64,000 nt of DNA from Thiomicrorhabdus marina. Lineage in GTDB: Bacteria > Pseudomonadota > Gammaproteobacteria > Thiomicrospirales > Thiomicrospiraceae. The stretch lies in contig NZ_JAGETV010000001.1 of the NCBI RefSeq assembly GCF_017571465.1, positions 62,001 through 126,000 of the forward strand, given 5' to 3'. Made by a program: the position numbers and the translations under genes. Below the pieces are notes generated by a model that had not been told where the DNA came from, did not search any database, and saw nothing but the letters and a program-made list of their open reading frames with translations. Below are positions 37,166 through 46,354 of the stretch, piece after piece (position 1 is the first letter of the stretch; the number at the start of each line of letters is the position of its first letter).

Positions 37166-37546
37166 ATGGCACAACAATTTGTTCTAAAAACGATGTTGGA
37201 TTTCGCTGCGGCGCACACGCTAAGCGGCTACCCGGGCGACTGTGCCAAATTACATGGTCACAATTGGAAAATCGAAGTACAAATTGTCGGTAATAAACTA
37301 AATGAAATCGGTATGGTCGTCGATTTCAAAGAAATTAAACGCCACGCGAAAGAAGTCATTAAAGAGCTAGACCATACTTATTTGAATGACCATCCGCATT
37401 TTAAAGAAACCAACCCTACGGCGGAGAGCATTGCCGCTTATCTGTATCAGGAAATCGATAAACGCATCGGTTCGGAGCTGGTTCGCATGCACAGCATTAC
37501 TGTTTGGGAAAATGACCGCAACTGCGTTATCTACTCGCAGGACTAA
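37166..37546 (+). CDS. queD: 6-carboxy-5,6,7,8-tetrahydropterin synthase
   Basis: Converts dihydroneopterin triphosphate to carboxytetrahydropterin in queuosine synthesis. Zinc histidines at 17, 30 and 32 (AAAHTL, KLHGHNW), catalytic Cys26 in YPGDCAKLHGHN, and DHTYLND/PTAESIAAYL. 126 residues matches QueD. AGAAGG precedes the ATG. Confidence 0.95.
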   Translation: MAQQFVLKTMLDFAAAHTLSGYPGDCAKLHGHNWKIEVQIVGNKLNEIGMVVDFKEIKRHAKEVIKELDHTYLNDHPHFKETNPTAESIAAYLYQEIDKRIGSELVRMHSITVWENDRNCVIYSQD

Positions 37547-37566
37547 GGAAACACAGAATAAATCCC
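37547..37566 (+). repeat. Solo end of the MITE-like element after queD
   Basis: The 20 nt from GGAAACACAG to AATCCC match the left terminal repeat of the 56.3-kb element exactly and begin at once after the queD stop. No right end is seen. Confidence 0.55.
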
Positions 37567-37572
37567 ACTCTC

Positions 37573-37595
37573 AAGGCATCGTCGACCGATGCCTT
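37573..37595 (+). terminator. Hairpin after queD
   Basis: Perfect 9-bp stem AAGGCATCG/CGATGCCTT with a 5-nt loop, 27 nt past the stop. No T-run follows, so termination strength is doubtful. Confidence 0.5.
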
Positions 37596-37683
37596 TGCCC
37601 AGCCTTTATGCTTGACCTTTAACCAGCTAACTCTTAGCATGAGCAAATCTTTTAGCCCTTTCATTTAGCTTAGGATTGCGACC

Positions 37684-38499
37684 ATGCCCGCTGATTTTCA
37701 GACCCCTTTCCTTGAACTGAATCCTCTTATTACCGCTCTTTTCGGCATTGTTTTCGGATTAATTATCGGCAGCTTTTTAAGCATGCTGACTTGGCGCATG
37801 CCATTGGCACTGTTTGACGAAGAGGAAGAAACACCACACTATAAAATCATGAGTACCGGCCGTTCGCACTGTCCACACTGTCAAGCCGAACTTCCTTGGT
37901 ATCGATTGATTCCACTTTTTAGTTGGCTATACAGCAAAGGAAAGTGTCATAACTGCCATACCGACATCTCCAAGCGCTACCCATTGATTGAATTGTCGTC
38001 AGCGATTTTGACGACAGCGGTACTGATTTACTTCGGCTTCACGCCAATTGGCATGGCCGCTCTGCTTTTCAGTTGGATTCTATTGGCGATTACCGTCATC
38101 GATTTTGAACACCAATTGATTCTCGATGATCTAAGTTTGCCGCTGCTTTGGCTAGGTCTTCTGCTAAACAGTCAAGGCATGTTTACCAGTCTGGAAATGG
38201 CGGTTTGGGGCGCAGCACTTGGCTACCTTTTATTGTGGCTGGTATTTCACAGTTTCCGAATCTTGACCGGCAAAGAAGGCATGGGCTACGGGGACTTTAA
38301 AATGCTGGCTGCTCTAGGAGCTTGGTTTGGTGTCTTTGCGATTGCACAAATGATCTTTATTGCTGCACTCAGTAGCATCATTATTGGATTATTAATGGCC
38401 GTGTTAAAACTGCGTTCGCATGATGCACCTTTTGCTTTTGGGCCTTATTTAGCGCTCGCAGGACTTGTTACGCTTTTTGGCGGAAGCAATTTACTATAG
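37684..38499 (+). CDS. pilD: Type IV prepilin peptidase/methyltransferase
   Basis: Cleaves and N-methylates type IV pilins and type II secretion pseudopilins in the inner membrane. The cytoplasmic zinc loop has cysteines 63, 66, 88 and 91 (CPHC, CHNC). The catalytic aspartates fall in VIDFEHQLILDDLSLPLLW and in GMGYGDFKMLAALG. Eight hydrophobic segments. 271 residues. The usual partners pilB, pilC and coaE are not next to it. Confidence 0.95.
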   Translation: MPADFQTPFLELNPLITALFGIVFGLIIGSFLSMLTWRMPLALFDEEEETPHYKIMSTGRSHCPHCQAELPWYRLIPLFSWLYSKGKCHNCHTDISKRYPLIELSSAILTTAVLIYFGFTPIGMAALLFSWILLAITVIDFEHQLILDDLSLPLLWLGLLLNSQGMFTSLEMAVWGAALGYLLLWLVFHSFRILTGKEGMGYGDFKMLAALGAWFGVFAIAQMIFIAALSSIIIGLLMAVLKLRSHDAPFAFGPYLALAGLVTLFGGSNLL

Positions 38500-38674
38500 A
38501 GCGCTTTGCATGAGCTGATTAATGACCAAAAATCCCCCCCCTGAACATCGTTAAAAATCTAGCGAATATCTCGATATTCCCTGCACTTTTTGCCTTGTTC
38601 AGCAAAATTTTTCCTCATTTTATGTATCACTTCTCACTCATACAAAGCACTCTTACTCTTATAGCCGCAAAAGC

Positions 38675-38705
38675 AAAAAAGCCGGCTATTACACCGGCTT
38701 TTTAC
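38675..38705. terminator. Bidirectional terminator between pilD and the DUF3579-like gene
   Basis: AAAGCCGG (38678-38685) pairs with CCGGCTTT (38694-38701); A-tract on the left and T-run on the right serve both convergent genes. Confidence 0.8.
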
Positions 38706-38729
38706 AACGGATAAGAATACAGACAGGGA

Positions 38730-39050
38730 TTATTCGCTAACCGCCTCTTCCTTTTCAACTTTGGACCATTCACCTTCATCACTCATGCAAACTTGATGCA
38801 TGACCAACCCGTTACTTTTTACAAAATTCATAACGTAGCTGAACATATTCGGGTTTTTCACTTCCAACTCGGTATCGATCATCAAACACTTCTGACCTTC
38901 AAAAAGTTCAGGATGCAACAAATCTGAATAAACCAAGCGATGCGAATCACCAAAACTCGCACACATCGATGAGATACGGTCGATCCAGTCACTTGGTCGG
39001 AACTTTCGCCCGTCTTCGGTAAACCCTTTGATGATATATTTACAATGCAC
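38730..39050 (-). CDS. DUF3579-like small protein
   Basis: 106 residues from a GTG start. The order GFTEDGRKFRPSDWIDRISS, HRLVYSDLLHPELFEGQKCLMID and FSYVMNFVKSNGL matches the DUF3579 family as remembered. No signal peptide or enzymatic motif. Function unknown; the gene stands alone between pilD and the DAHP synthase gene. Confidence 0.7.
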   Translation of the reverse strand: MHCKYIIKGFTEDGRKFRPSDWIDRISSMCASFGDSHRLVYSDLLHPELFEGQKCLMIDTELEVKNPNMFSYVMNFVKSNGLVMHQVCMSDEGEWSKVEKEEAVSE

Positions 39051-39309
39051 TATTTTTTGCCTACATAAGCATGTTCTAAAATTTGGTGTGGGATTTTAAC
39101 ACTAACTATCCGCAAATCCGAGAGGCTAGGGAATTATTTTTTCCTATCAAATCCATATAGGTTATCAATGGATGAAGTTCACAGAGAAAAGCAATATCCA
39201 CCGAGTAGATAATCGCAAAGAATAAGGCGATAACCCTCCCAAACCCAGACTATTAATGGCATAATAAGCGGCTTGATTATTTTTTCGTTTTTTGCCTTTA
39301 AAAATACCA

Positions 39310-39339
39310 TTGGCAAAGACGAATTACAGCCGTTATAAC
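39310..39339 (+). promoter_or_regulatory. Sigma-70 promoter candidate for the DAHP synthase gene
   Basis: TTGGCA at 39310-39315 and TATAAC at 39334-39339, 18 bp apart, each one mismatch from consensus, 18 nt before the ATG. The transcript leader would be very short. The rest of the 306-bp gap (39051-39309) shows no gene. Confidence 0.45.
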
Positions 39340-39356
39340 GACAGAAGAAGTAGACA

Positions 39357-40427
39357 ATGAGCAAGTATCAAACTGACGATTTACGAATCAAAAATATTAC
39401 CGAAGTGCGTTCTCCTCGTGAGCTGCATGAGCTATATCCGCTAACCGATACAGCTTCACAAACGGTATATGACACTCGTCAGCAAATCCATAATATCTTA
39501 GCGGGTCGTGACGATCGTCTGCTTGTAATTATCGGGCCTTGCTCAATCCACGACCCGGCAGCGGCACGTGACTATGCAGCGCAATTGAAAGGCCAAATCG
39601 AAAAGCATAAAGAAGACCTTTTAGTGGTCATGCGCGTCTACTTTGAAAAACCTCGTACCACTGTTGGCTGGAAAGGCTTGATTAATGACCCGAACCTAGA
39701 TGAATCTTTCGAAATCAACAAAGGTCTTGGTCTTGCTCGTCAACTACTATCAGACATCAACAACCTTGGTGTTCCGGCGGCAACTGAATTCCTAGATTTG
39801 ATTTCTCCGCAGTACATCTCAGACCTAGTCTCCTGGGGTGCAATCGGCGCACGCACTACGGAAAGCCAAGGCCATCGTGAACTGGCTTCCGGTCTTTCGT
39901 GCCCGGTTGGTTTCAAAAACGGTACCGACGGTAGTTTCCGTATTGCAGTAGATGCAATCCGTGCCGCGAATAATCCACATATTTTCATGTCCTTGACCAA
40001 GGAAGGCCACTCGGCAATCTTTGAAACGACTGGTAATGGCGATTGTCACGTTATTCTTCGCGGCGGCAACGATGGCCCGAACTACGAGCCACAATATGTT
40101 GCTGAAGCAGTAAAACAGCTGAACGAAGCCGGCGTACAAAACAAACTAATGATTGACTGTAGCCACGCTAACAGCCAGAAAGACCATACTCGCCAAATGA
40201 TTGTTGCGCAATCGATCAGCGATCAACTGAAAGGCGGCAACCAAGAAATCATGGGCGCCATGGTGGAAAGCCACCTTGTCGGTGGACGCCAAGATGTTCA
40301 CCCGGGTCAACAACTGACTTACGGGCAAAGCATTACTGACGCTTGTATCGACTGGGATACCAGCATTGAGTTGCTAAACCTATTGGCTGACGGTGTTCGT
40401 ACTCGCCGCGAAAAAAATGCGAGTTAG
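39357..40427 (+). CDS. 3-deoxy-7-phosphoheptulonate (DAHP) synthase, class I
   Basis: First step of the shikimate pathway, joining phosphoenolpyruvate and erythrose 4-phosphate. Class I-alpha signatures: IIGPCSIHDPAAARDYA, RVYFEKPRTTVGWKGLINDP, AIGARTTESQ, CHVILRGG and MIDCSHANSQKDH. 356 residues matches the AroF/G/H type. The isozyme (Phe-, Tyr- or Trp-sensitive) cannot be told by eye, so no symbol is set. Confidence 0.95.
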   Translation: MSKYQTDDLRIKNITEVRSPRELHELYPLTDTASQTVYDTRQQIHNILAGRDDRLLVIIGPCSIHDPAAARDYAAQLKGQIEKHKEDLLVVMRVYFEKPRTTVGWKGLINDPNLDESFEINKGLGLARQLLSDINNLGVPAATEFLDLISPQYISDLVSWGAIGARTTESQGHRELASGLSCPVGFKNGTDGSFRIAVDAIRAANNPHIFMSLTKEGHSAIFETTGNGDCHVILRGGNDGPNYEPQYVAEAVKQLNEAGVQNKLMIDCSHANSQKDHTRQMIVAQSISDQLKGGNQEIMGAMVESHLVGGRQDVHPGQQLTYGQSITDACIDWDTSIELLNLLADGVRTRREKNAS

Positions 40428-40461
40428 ATTGAAGAGATTGAAGCATTTTTCTTGCCCAACA

Positions 40462-40490
40462 AAATCCCGCTTTAATGCGGGATTTTTTGT
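40462..40490 (+). terminator. Terminator of the DAHP synthase gene
   Basis: AAATCCCGC (40462-40470) pairs perfectly with GCGGGATTT (40477-40485), followed by TTTGTTTT. Confidence 0.9.
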
Positions 40491-40505
40491 TTTATAGGAA
40501 ACCCA

Positions 40506-41537
40506 TTAAAAATGCTGAAAGCCGGCTTCAGTCTGCTGAACTAACTTGCCATCTAAATAGGTTTTGATGCCTGCGCCATCTGTAACCTCACCAATAACAG
40601 CAATCTCAACCCCAAGCTCATCAGCTCTCAGTTTTAGCTCGGTCAATTTATCCGGTGAAACCGTCATGCAAAGCTGATAATCATCGCCGCCACTTAATGC
40701 TAACGACCAACTCACCTTACTCGCAAACAGCTGCTGCATGCCAGAAGACAGAGGAATCTTCTCCAAGAAAATCTTTGCGCCCAGTTGTACTGTTTTGCCT
40801 AAAACAACCTGTCTTTTAGTGGAACTTTTTATGATATGCCCTAAGTCTTGCAATAGCCCGTCGGAAATATCAATCGCGCTATTAGCAATTTGCTTTAAGC
40901 ACATTCCCAAAGCCAATTGCGGCTGTGGGCGATTTAAAGCGTTCAGTGCAGTTTGCTTTTGTTCTGCGGTTAGCTCAGAATCAATATTGCCAAACGCGAC
41001 TTGCAGACCCAAAGCCCCCTCGCCTAACACACCGGTCACAGCAATCAAATCACCGGATTGCGCACCGCTACGAAGGACAGCCTGACCATTTCCAACCAAA
41101 CCTTTAGCACTTACCGTTAGAGTCAGCGTTTTTGAACGGGTAGTATCGCCGCCAACCAATGCAATCGGTAAACCGGTTGATTTAACCAACCCTGCAAAGC
41201 CTTGCACAAAGTCTTGCATCCACTCCTCGTCGCTTGCGCATTCCAAAGGTAAACTTAAACCTAAAGAGTAAGCAAACGGCGTCGCCCCCATCGCCGCCAA
41301 ATCACTCAAATTAACCGCTAAAGCCTTCCAGGCAATGTCATAGGCCGAAGTATTTTCAGGAAAGTGCACGCCAGAAACCAGAGTATCGGTAACCACCACA
41401 AGTTGCTGACCGGCAGGAATACTGAGTACAGCACCATCATCACCAATGCCGATATCCGTACCATCGATTGCCGCCTGCTCAGCACTCTTAGTTAAACCAA
41501 GCGGAGCAAAATAACGGTGTATTAAATCGAATTCCAT
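40506..41537 (-). CDS. thiL: Thiamine-monophosphate kinase
   Basis: Phosphorylates thiamine monophosphate to thiamine diphosphate. Motifs: GIGDDGAVLSIP, AVNLSDLAAMGATP, LVGGDTTRS, AIDISDGLLQDLGHI and LSGGDDYQL. ATG 41537 is chosen over GTG 41543: the Shine-Dalgarno AGGA is well spaced for the former and the protein then begins MEFDLIHRYF like other ThiL. 343 residues. Follows nusB, a common pairing (nusB-thiL). Confidence 0.95.
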   Translation of the reverse strand: MEFDLIHRYFAPLGLTKSAEQAAIDGTDIGIGDDGAVLSIPAGQQLVVVTDTLVSGVHFPENTSAYDIAWKALAVNLSDLAAMGATPFAYSLGLSLPLECASDEEWMQDFVQGFAGLVKSTGLPIALVGGDTTRSKTLTLTVSAKGLVGNGQAVLRSGAQSGDLIAVTGVLGEGALGLQVAFGNIDSELTAEQKQTALNALNRPQPQLALGMCLKQIANSAIDISDGLLQDLGHIIKSSTKRQVVLGKTVQLGAKIFLEKIPLSSGMQQLFASKVSWSLALSGGDDYQLCMTVSPDKLTELKLRADELGVEIAVIGEVTDGAGIKTYLDGKLVQQTEAGFQHF

Positions 41538-41559
41538 ATTCACTATCCTAAAAAAACAA

Positions 41560-41581
41560 AAACCCTCTACTGAGGGCTTTT
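41560..41581 (-). terminator. Hairpin with T-run between nusB and thiL
   Basis: CCCTC (41563-41567) with GAGGG (41572-41576), loop of four; on the minus strand followed by TTTTTGTTTTTTT. The stem is short, so it may only reduce read-through into thiL. Confidence 0.6.
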
Positions 41582-41604
41582 ATCTATGATTAATTGGGCA
41601 ATAC

Positions 41605-42099
41605 CTATTTGTCAGCTTGTGTCGATATTTCTAATTCGCGAGTCTGCTTCGCTACCTTATCCAAAACACCGTTAACAAATTTGTGACTCTCTTCTGCACC
41701 AAAACGCTTCGCCAACTCCACCGCCTCGTTGATTACAACACGGTATGGAATTTCAATCTTTGAACGTAATTCATATGAACCGATACGTAAGATTGCTCTC
41801 TCGATTGGGTCAAGACGCTTGATATCACGATCAATGAATTCAGCATACATCTCATCAAGCTGTTCAGCTTCATCAGTGATTGTGAAAAGCAAATCTTTAA
41901 ATAAATCAAAGTCCAATTTTTCCAGATAACCATCTTCGCTAAACTGCTGCATGATCTGCAATGCTGCTGCATTAGTCATCTGCCACTGGTAAATCGCCTG
42001 TAGCGCAGCACGACGTGCTTGACTACGAGGACTTACCGGTTTTTCTTTTTCAACAATTTCTTCGCCTTGACCAGGCTGAATAGAGTCACTAATTTTCAT
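41605..42099 (-). CDS. nusB: Transcription antitermination protein NusB
   Basis: Binds boxA with NusE/S10 in rRNA antitermination. Family landmarks: ARRAALQAIYQWQMT, IERAILRIGSYEL, IPYRVVINEAVELAKRFGAEESHKFVNGVLDKV. 164 residues, slightly longer at both ends than E. coli NusB (139). Its ATG overlaps the ribH stop (TAATG), indicating coupling. Confidence 0.96.
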   Translation of the reverse strand: MKISDSIQPGQGEEIVEKEKPVSPRSQARRAALQAIYQWQMTNAAALQIMQQFSEDGYLEKLDFDLFKDLLFTITDEAEQLDEMYAEFIDRDIKRLDPIERAILRIGSYELRSKIEIPYRVVINEAVELAKRFGAEESHKFVNGVLDKVAKQTRELEISTQADK

Positions 42100-42560
42100 T
42101 AAATCTGCTTCAATACATTAACCATTTCAATGGCAGCAAGCGTGGCTTCTTCACCCTTATTGCCCATCTTCGTGCCCGAACGCTCAATCGCCTGCTCAAT
42201 CGAGTTGACCGTAAGAATTCCAAAGGCGACAGGTACGCCGTGTTTCAACATAACTTGGCTAATACCCTTAACAGCCTCACCTGCAACATAATCAAAGTGC
42301 GGCGTACCGCCTTGAATCACAGCACCCAGGGCAACAATCGCATCATAGTTTCCTGAAGCAGCCATTTTTTCTACTGCCAAAGGAACCTCAAAAGAACCCG
42401 GAACCATAACTTGAGTAATATTCTCTGCCGAACCACCATGGCGTTCAATGGTTTCAATTGAACCTTTTACCAAGTGATCAACCACAAAGCTATTCCAACG
42501 CGTCACCACAAAACCAATTTTCATATCTTGTGCGCTTAGGTTTCCTTCGATCATTTTCAT
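42099..42560 (-). CDS. ribH: 6,7-dimethyl-8-ribityllumazine synthase
   Basis: Penultimate step of riboflavin synthesis. Motifs: [40 protein letters not shown] and [20 protein letters not shown] 42560 has AGGA just upstream; the longer frame to 42611 is not family-like. About 153 residues. A second in-frame ATG lies 6 nt downstream. Confidence 0.96.
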   Translation of the reverse strand: MKMIEGNLSAQDMKIGFVVTRWNSFVVDHLVKGSIETIERHGGSAENITQVMVPGSFEVPLAVEKMAASGNYDAIVALGAVIQGGTPHFDYVAGEAVKGISQVMLKHGVPVAFGILTVNSIEQAIERSGTKMGNKGEEATLAAIEMVNVLKQI

Positions 42561-42677
42561 GTTTCCTGAGCCTCTTTTTATTTTTATACATTTATAACCG
42601 CTAGACAGCATTTTGTTTAGCGGCCGCTTATTTTGCCATAAATCACTCTACGATGGATAGGTAATGGCGTTTAGCGA

Positions 42678-43793
42678 TTAATCTTTTTTCGCGAGTACGT
42701 CGCAAACTTCTAAGCCAAAACCGCTTAAGGCATTCATCTTCATCGCAGAACCAATAACATTCAACTTAGTCATCCCCAAATCTGCAATAATCTGAGCCCC
42801 CAAACCATAGGTCTTCGTATCATCAGGATTAGAGGTTTCAGGCGCATTTACACCCAAATCTTTCATTTGGTAGCTTTGAATCTTATCCAATAACTCAGTG
42901 GCATCCTCATGCTTACGTAGAACAACAATCGCACCGGCACCTTCTTCAACAATTTGTTTCATTGCCAATTGTAGAGACCAGCCACATTCAGGACGCTGCG
43001 AGCCAAACACGTCACACAAGGTGTCCAACATATGCACACGCACCGCGACCGGCTCATCGGTATCAACCTTGCCGTATACCAAAGCAAAATGCGCTTTCTG
43101 ATCTAGAATATCTTGGTAACCAATTAAGCGGAATTCGCCAAACTCGGTAGGCAGCTTACACTCGGAAACGCGCTCGATGGTTTTTTCGTTTTGCAGGCGA
43201 TATTCAATCAGATCAGCAATGGTACCGATCTTAATCCCATGCTCGGCAGCATAGGTTTCCAAATCATCACGACGTGCCATAGAACCGTCTTCATTCATAA
43301 TTTCCACAATCACTGACGATGCTTCAAATCCGGCCAAACGCGCTAAATCACAACCCGCTTCAGTATGCCCGGCACGAGTCAAAACACCGCCCGGCTGCGC
43401 CATCAAAGGAAAAATATGACCCGGCGTGACGATGTCCTGCGGACCCGCTCCTTGCTTAACCGCTGTGCGAACGGTGACCGCACGATCTGCCGCTGAAATC
43501 CCCGTGGTAACCCCTTCTGCCGCTTCAATTGAAACCGTAAAGTTAGTACCATGCGGATCAGTATTGTTATGCACCATCAACGGCAAGTGCAGTTGATTGC
43601 AACGGTCACGAGTCATAGTCAAGCAGATTAAACCACGCCCGTAACGCGCCATAAAATTGATGTCTTCCGGTGTAACCGTTTCTGCAGGAACCAATAAATC
43701 ACCTTCATTTTCCCGATCTTCGTCATCCATCAGGATAACCATTTTGCCTTGTTTATAATCTTCAATCAGTTCTTCAATGGTGTTTAATGACAT
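42678..43793 (-). CDS. ribB: 3,4-dihydroxy-2-butanone 4-phosphate synthase fused to a degenerate GTP cyclohydrolase II domain
   Basis: The N-terminal half is an intact DHBP synthase: [33 protein letters not shown], and [16 protein letters not shown]. The C-terminal half (from about 200) has the GTP cyclohydrolase II fold but lacks its zinc site: where RibA has C-x10-C-x-C, this protein aligns Asp257, Pro268 and Cys270, and the GRNIGL-type arginine segment is replaced by [12 protein letters not shown]. It is therefore expected to supply only the RibB activity (a RibBX-type protein, known in proteobacteria). A separate ribA must lie elsewhere. 371 residues. Confidence 0.92.
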   Translation of the reverse strand: MSLNTIEELIEDYKQGKMVILMDDEDRENEGDLLVPAETVTPEDINFMARYGRGLICLTMTRDRCNQLHLPLMVHNNTDPHGTNFTVSIEAAEGVTTGISAADRAVTVRTAVKQGAGPQDIVTPGHIFPLMAQPGGVLTRAGHTEAGCDLARLAGFEASSVIVEIMNEDGSMARRDDLETYAAEHGIKIGTIADLIEYRLQNEKTIERVSECKLPTEFGEFRLIGYQDILDQKAHFALVYGKVDTDEPVAVRVHMLDTLCDVFGSQRPECGWSLQLAMKQIVEEGAGAIVVLRKHEDATELLDKIQSYQMKDLGVNAPETSNPDDTKTYGLGAQIIADLGMTKLNVIGSAMKMNALSGFGLEVCDVLAKKD

Positions 43794-43794
43794 C

Positions 43795-44457
43795 TTATTT
43801 AAATCCGTTTTCTGCTAAAAATTGTTCGGTAATACTAGAAACTTGCGCATCATTTTCGCTCGCCTGCGGCGCACTCAACATACGCTCAAGGTAACGCGCT
43901 AAAAGATCTACTTCAAGGTTAACCTTAGTTCCAACTAGGAAATGCTTAATCGTGGTTTCTTGACGAGTATGCGGCACGATATTGACATCAAACACACACC
44001 CATCAACATGATTGACGGTCAAGCTAATGCCGTTTATACAAACAGAACCTTTGGTAGCGATATACTTACAAATCGCCAGAGGCGCTTCGACTTGGTAACG
44101 CCATGAGCGTGCATCTTGTGAAATAGTCTTAACCGTTCCGACACCATCAACATGGCCGGAAACCAAGTGTCCGCCAAGACGGTCTTGCAAACGTAACGCC
44201 TTCTCAAGGTTAACCGGAGTACCAACCGACCAGTCAGTTGCAGTGGTTACGCTCAAGGTCTCACCCGAAACATCGGCAACGTAATAGTCTCTACCAAATT
44301 CGATAGCGGTAAGACAGATACCGTTAGCAGCAATTGAGTCACCTAAAGCAACATCGCTCATATCCAACTTGCCGGTATTAATGGTTACTTTCCAATCGCC
44401 ATCACGCGGTTCTATTTTGCTGATACTCCCCTCAGCTTCAATTATTCCTGTAAACAT
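43795..44457 (-). CDS. ribE: Riboflavin synthase, alpha subunit
   Basis: Dismutates two ribityllumazines to riboflavin. Two lumazine-binding repeats start MFTGIIEAEGSI and GHLVSGHVDGVGTV; the first has IAANGICLTAIEF and the second SVCINGISLTVNHVDG. 220 residues. One nucleotide separates it from the ribB start. Confidence 0.96.
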   Translation of the reverse strand: MFTGIIEAEGSISKIEPRDGDWKVTINTGKLDMSDVALGDSIAANGICLTAIEFGRDYYVADVSGETLSVTTATDWSVGTPVNLEKALRLQDRLGGHLVSGHVDGVGTVKTISQDARSWRYQVEAPLAICKYIATKGSVCINGISLTVNHVDGCVFDVNIVPHTRQETTIKHFLVGTKVNLEVDLLARYLERMLSAPQASENDAQVSSITEQFLAENGFK

Positions 44458-44481
44458 GTTTTCTGTTTTTCTCTGTTTTTA

Positions 44482-45633
44482 TTATGTATTTTTGGGTTGT
44501 AGAATCAGACGAACATCGTCACCAAACTTATCAATATCGGTAATCGAAAATTGAAGTTTATCGCTCATATTAACGATACTTGGTAACTCAAACATCGGAC
44601 GAGCTTTATCCCCCATTAAAACTGGAGCAATAAATGCATGCACTTCATTCACATAACCTGATTCGATAAAAGCGCCCGCGGCAACCGCTCCGGTCTCGAC
44701 CATGACATCATTAACCTGCTCTTCGTCAGCCAAATAATGCAAAACCGATTCGATATCCAGCTTATCTTCTACGGAAGCAACCGCAACGATTTCGGCATTT
44801 TGTGCTAAAAGCTGCTCAACCATTGGCGACTCCGCTTCCACAGAATGCTTAGAAGTCATTAATATTGTACGACCCGGCAAATCCAGCATTTTAGCAGACA
44901 GCGGCATGCTCAAGTGCGGATCAAGAACAACGCGAATGGGATTGGCGTCTTCGGCAGTCAGCCCCATTTCAGCTAAAGTTGCATCATCTAGGCGCACCGT
45001 CATACTTGGGTCATCCGCCAAAACCGTACCGATCCCCATAATCACCGCACCGCATTGAGCACGCATTTTATGCACTTCTTCGCGAGCAGCCGATCCAGTA
45101 ATCCATTGACTTGAACCATCCGCCATTGCTGTGCGCCCATCCAAGCTGGCGGCCATCTTCACGCGAACATAAGGTAATCCATCCTGCATGCGTTGTAAAA
45201 ACCCTGTATTCAGAGCTCGCGCTTGCGTTTCAAGCACACCAACATCAACCGTTATACCGGCTGCTTGTATTTTTTTAATTCCGTTACCTGCCACTAGAGG
45301 GTTTGGGTCTTGCATCGCCACCACGACTCTGGCGACTTTTGCTTCAATCAACCCATCGCTACAAGGCGGCGTTTTACCATGATGTGAACAAGGTTCAAGA
45401 GTGACATACGCCGTCGCTCCAGCGACCTCAACACCCTTTTCTTTTGCATTCGCCAAGGCAACGCGTTCAGCATGTGGCTGTCCCGCTTTTTGATGCCATC
45501 CCTCGGCAATAATCTGCTTGTCACGAACTAACACACAACCCACTGCCGGATTCGGCTTAGTTGAGTATTTCCCTTTCGCGGCCAAATCAATGGCTCGCTG
45601 CATAAATTGAATATCTTGTTCGCTAATCGCCAC
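44482..45633 (-). CDS. ribD: Riboflavin biosynthesis deaminase/reductase RibD
   Basis: Bifunctional. The N-terminal deaminase has the zinc site HAERVAL and PCSHHGKTPPC; the reductase half has VRVKMAASLDGRTAM, QWITGSAAREEVHKMRAQCGAVIMGIGTV and the ETGAVAAGAFIESG segment. 383 residues. Start is GTG 45633 with AAAGG upstream. Second gene of the nrdR-ribD-ribE-ribB-ribH-nusB-thiL string. Confidence 0.96.
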   Translation of the reverse strand: MAISEQDIQFMQRAIDLAAKGKYSTKPNPAVGCVLVRDKQIIAEGWHQKAGQPHAERVALANAKEKGVEVAGATAYVTLEPCSHHGKTPPCSDGLIEAKVARVVVAMQDPNPLVAGNGIKKIQAAGITVDVGVLETQARALNTGFLQRMQDGLPYVRVKMAASLDGRTAMADGSSQWITGSAAREEVHKMRAQCGAVIMGIGTVLADDPSMTVRLDDATLAEMGLTAEDANPIRVVLDPHLSMPLSAKMLDLPGRTILMTSKHSVEAESPMVEQLLAQNAEIVAVASVEDKLDIESVLHYLADEEQVNDVMVETGAVAAGAFIESGYVNEVHAFIAPVLMGDKARPMFELPSIVNMSDKLQFSITDIDKFGDDVRLILQPKNT

Positions 45634-45649
45634 AATAGACCTTTAATTG

Positions 45650-46117
45650 TTAAGATTTTGCCGTAGTAGAAACCATTAGACGTTCAATCTCTTCGCGGAA
45701 AGCATTAACATCTTGGAAAGAGCGGTATACCGAGGCAAAGCGCACGTAAGCAACTTGATCTAACTCACCCAGTTGATCCATTAACCACTCTCCAATCATA
45801 CTGGAAGAGATTTCACGCACGCCTTCAGTCATGGCTTTTTTCATGATTTGGTTAACGACCTTATCAATGGCATCACTTTGCACCGGACGTTTTTCTAAGG
45901 CTTTCACCAAACCGCTACGAATTTTCTCTTCATCAAAACGCTCACGGTTGCCATCACTCTTTATCACTCGCGGCAAAGATAACTCCGCTGACTCATAAGT
46001 CGTAAACCGTTCCGCACACTGAATACATTCACGTCTGCGGCGAACTTGCACACCTTCCGTCGCTAAACGAGAATCAACTACTTTTGTATCAGGAGCATTA
46101 CAGAAAGGACAGTGCAT
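45650..46117 (-). CDS. nrdR: Transcriptional repressor NrdR
   Basis: Represses ribonucleotide reductase genes in response to (d)ATP. N-terminal zinc ribbon [13 protein letters not shown] ... [12 protein letters not shown], then an ATP-cone ([29 protein letters not shown]). 155 residues. nrdR-ribD is a conserved pair, usually with glyA upstream, as here. Confidence 0.97.
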   Translation of the reverse strand: MHCPFCNAPDTKVVDSRLATEGVQVRRRRECIQCAERFTTYESAELSLPRVIKSDGNRERFDEEKIRSGLVKALEKRPVQSDAIDKVVNQIMKKAMTEGVREISSSMIGEWLMDQLGELDQVAYVRFASVYRSFQDVNAFREEIERLMVSTTAKS

Positions 46118-46244
46118 AAGACTTTTCTCAACTTTTTAAATAGTGAACCAACTAAAGCAAAATATAAATAAAGCGCCCACATGAAGAAACATATTAACAA
46201 TGCTTAAATTAAGCAAACACTTATTTATATTGTGCCTAGATGCG

Positions 46245-46272
46245 AAAAAACCACCAGATTTGGTGGTTTTTC
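46245..46272 (-). terminator. Terminator of glyA
   Basis: AACCACCA (46249-46256) pairs perfectly with TGGTGGTT (46261-46268), with A-tract and T-run on both sides. A separate short palindrome, TGCTTAA-A-TTAAGCA, lies at 46201-46215. Confidence 0.85.
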
Positions 46273-46354
46273 CATTTGCATAACGTTTATATCACAAGCA
46301 ACGGTGGATAGCCATATTTTCGCAACATCTCGACCATTACCAAGTGCTTCAACA

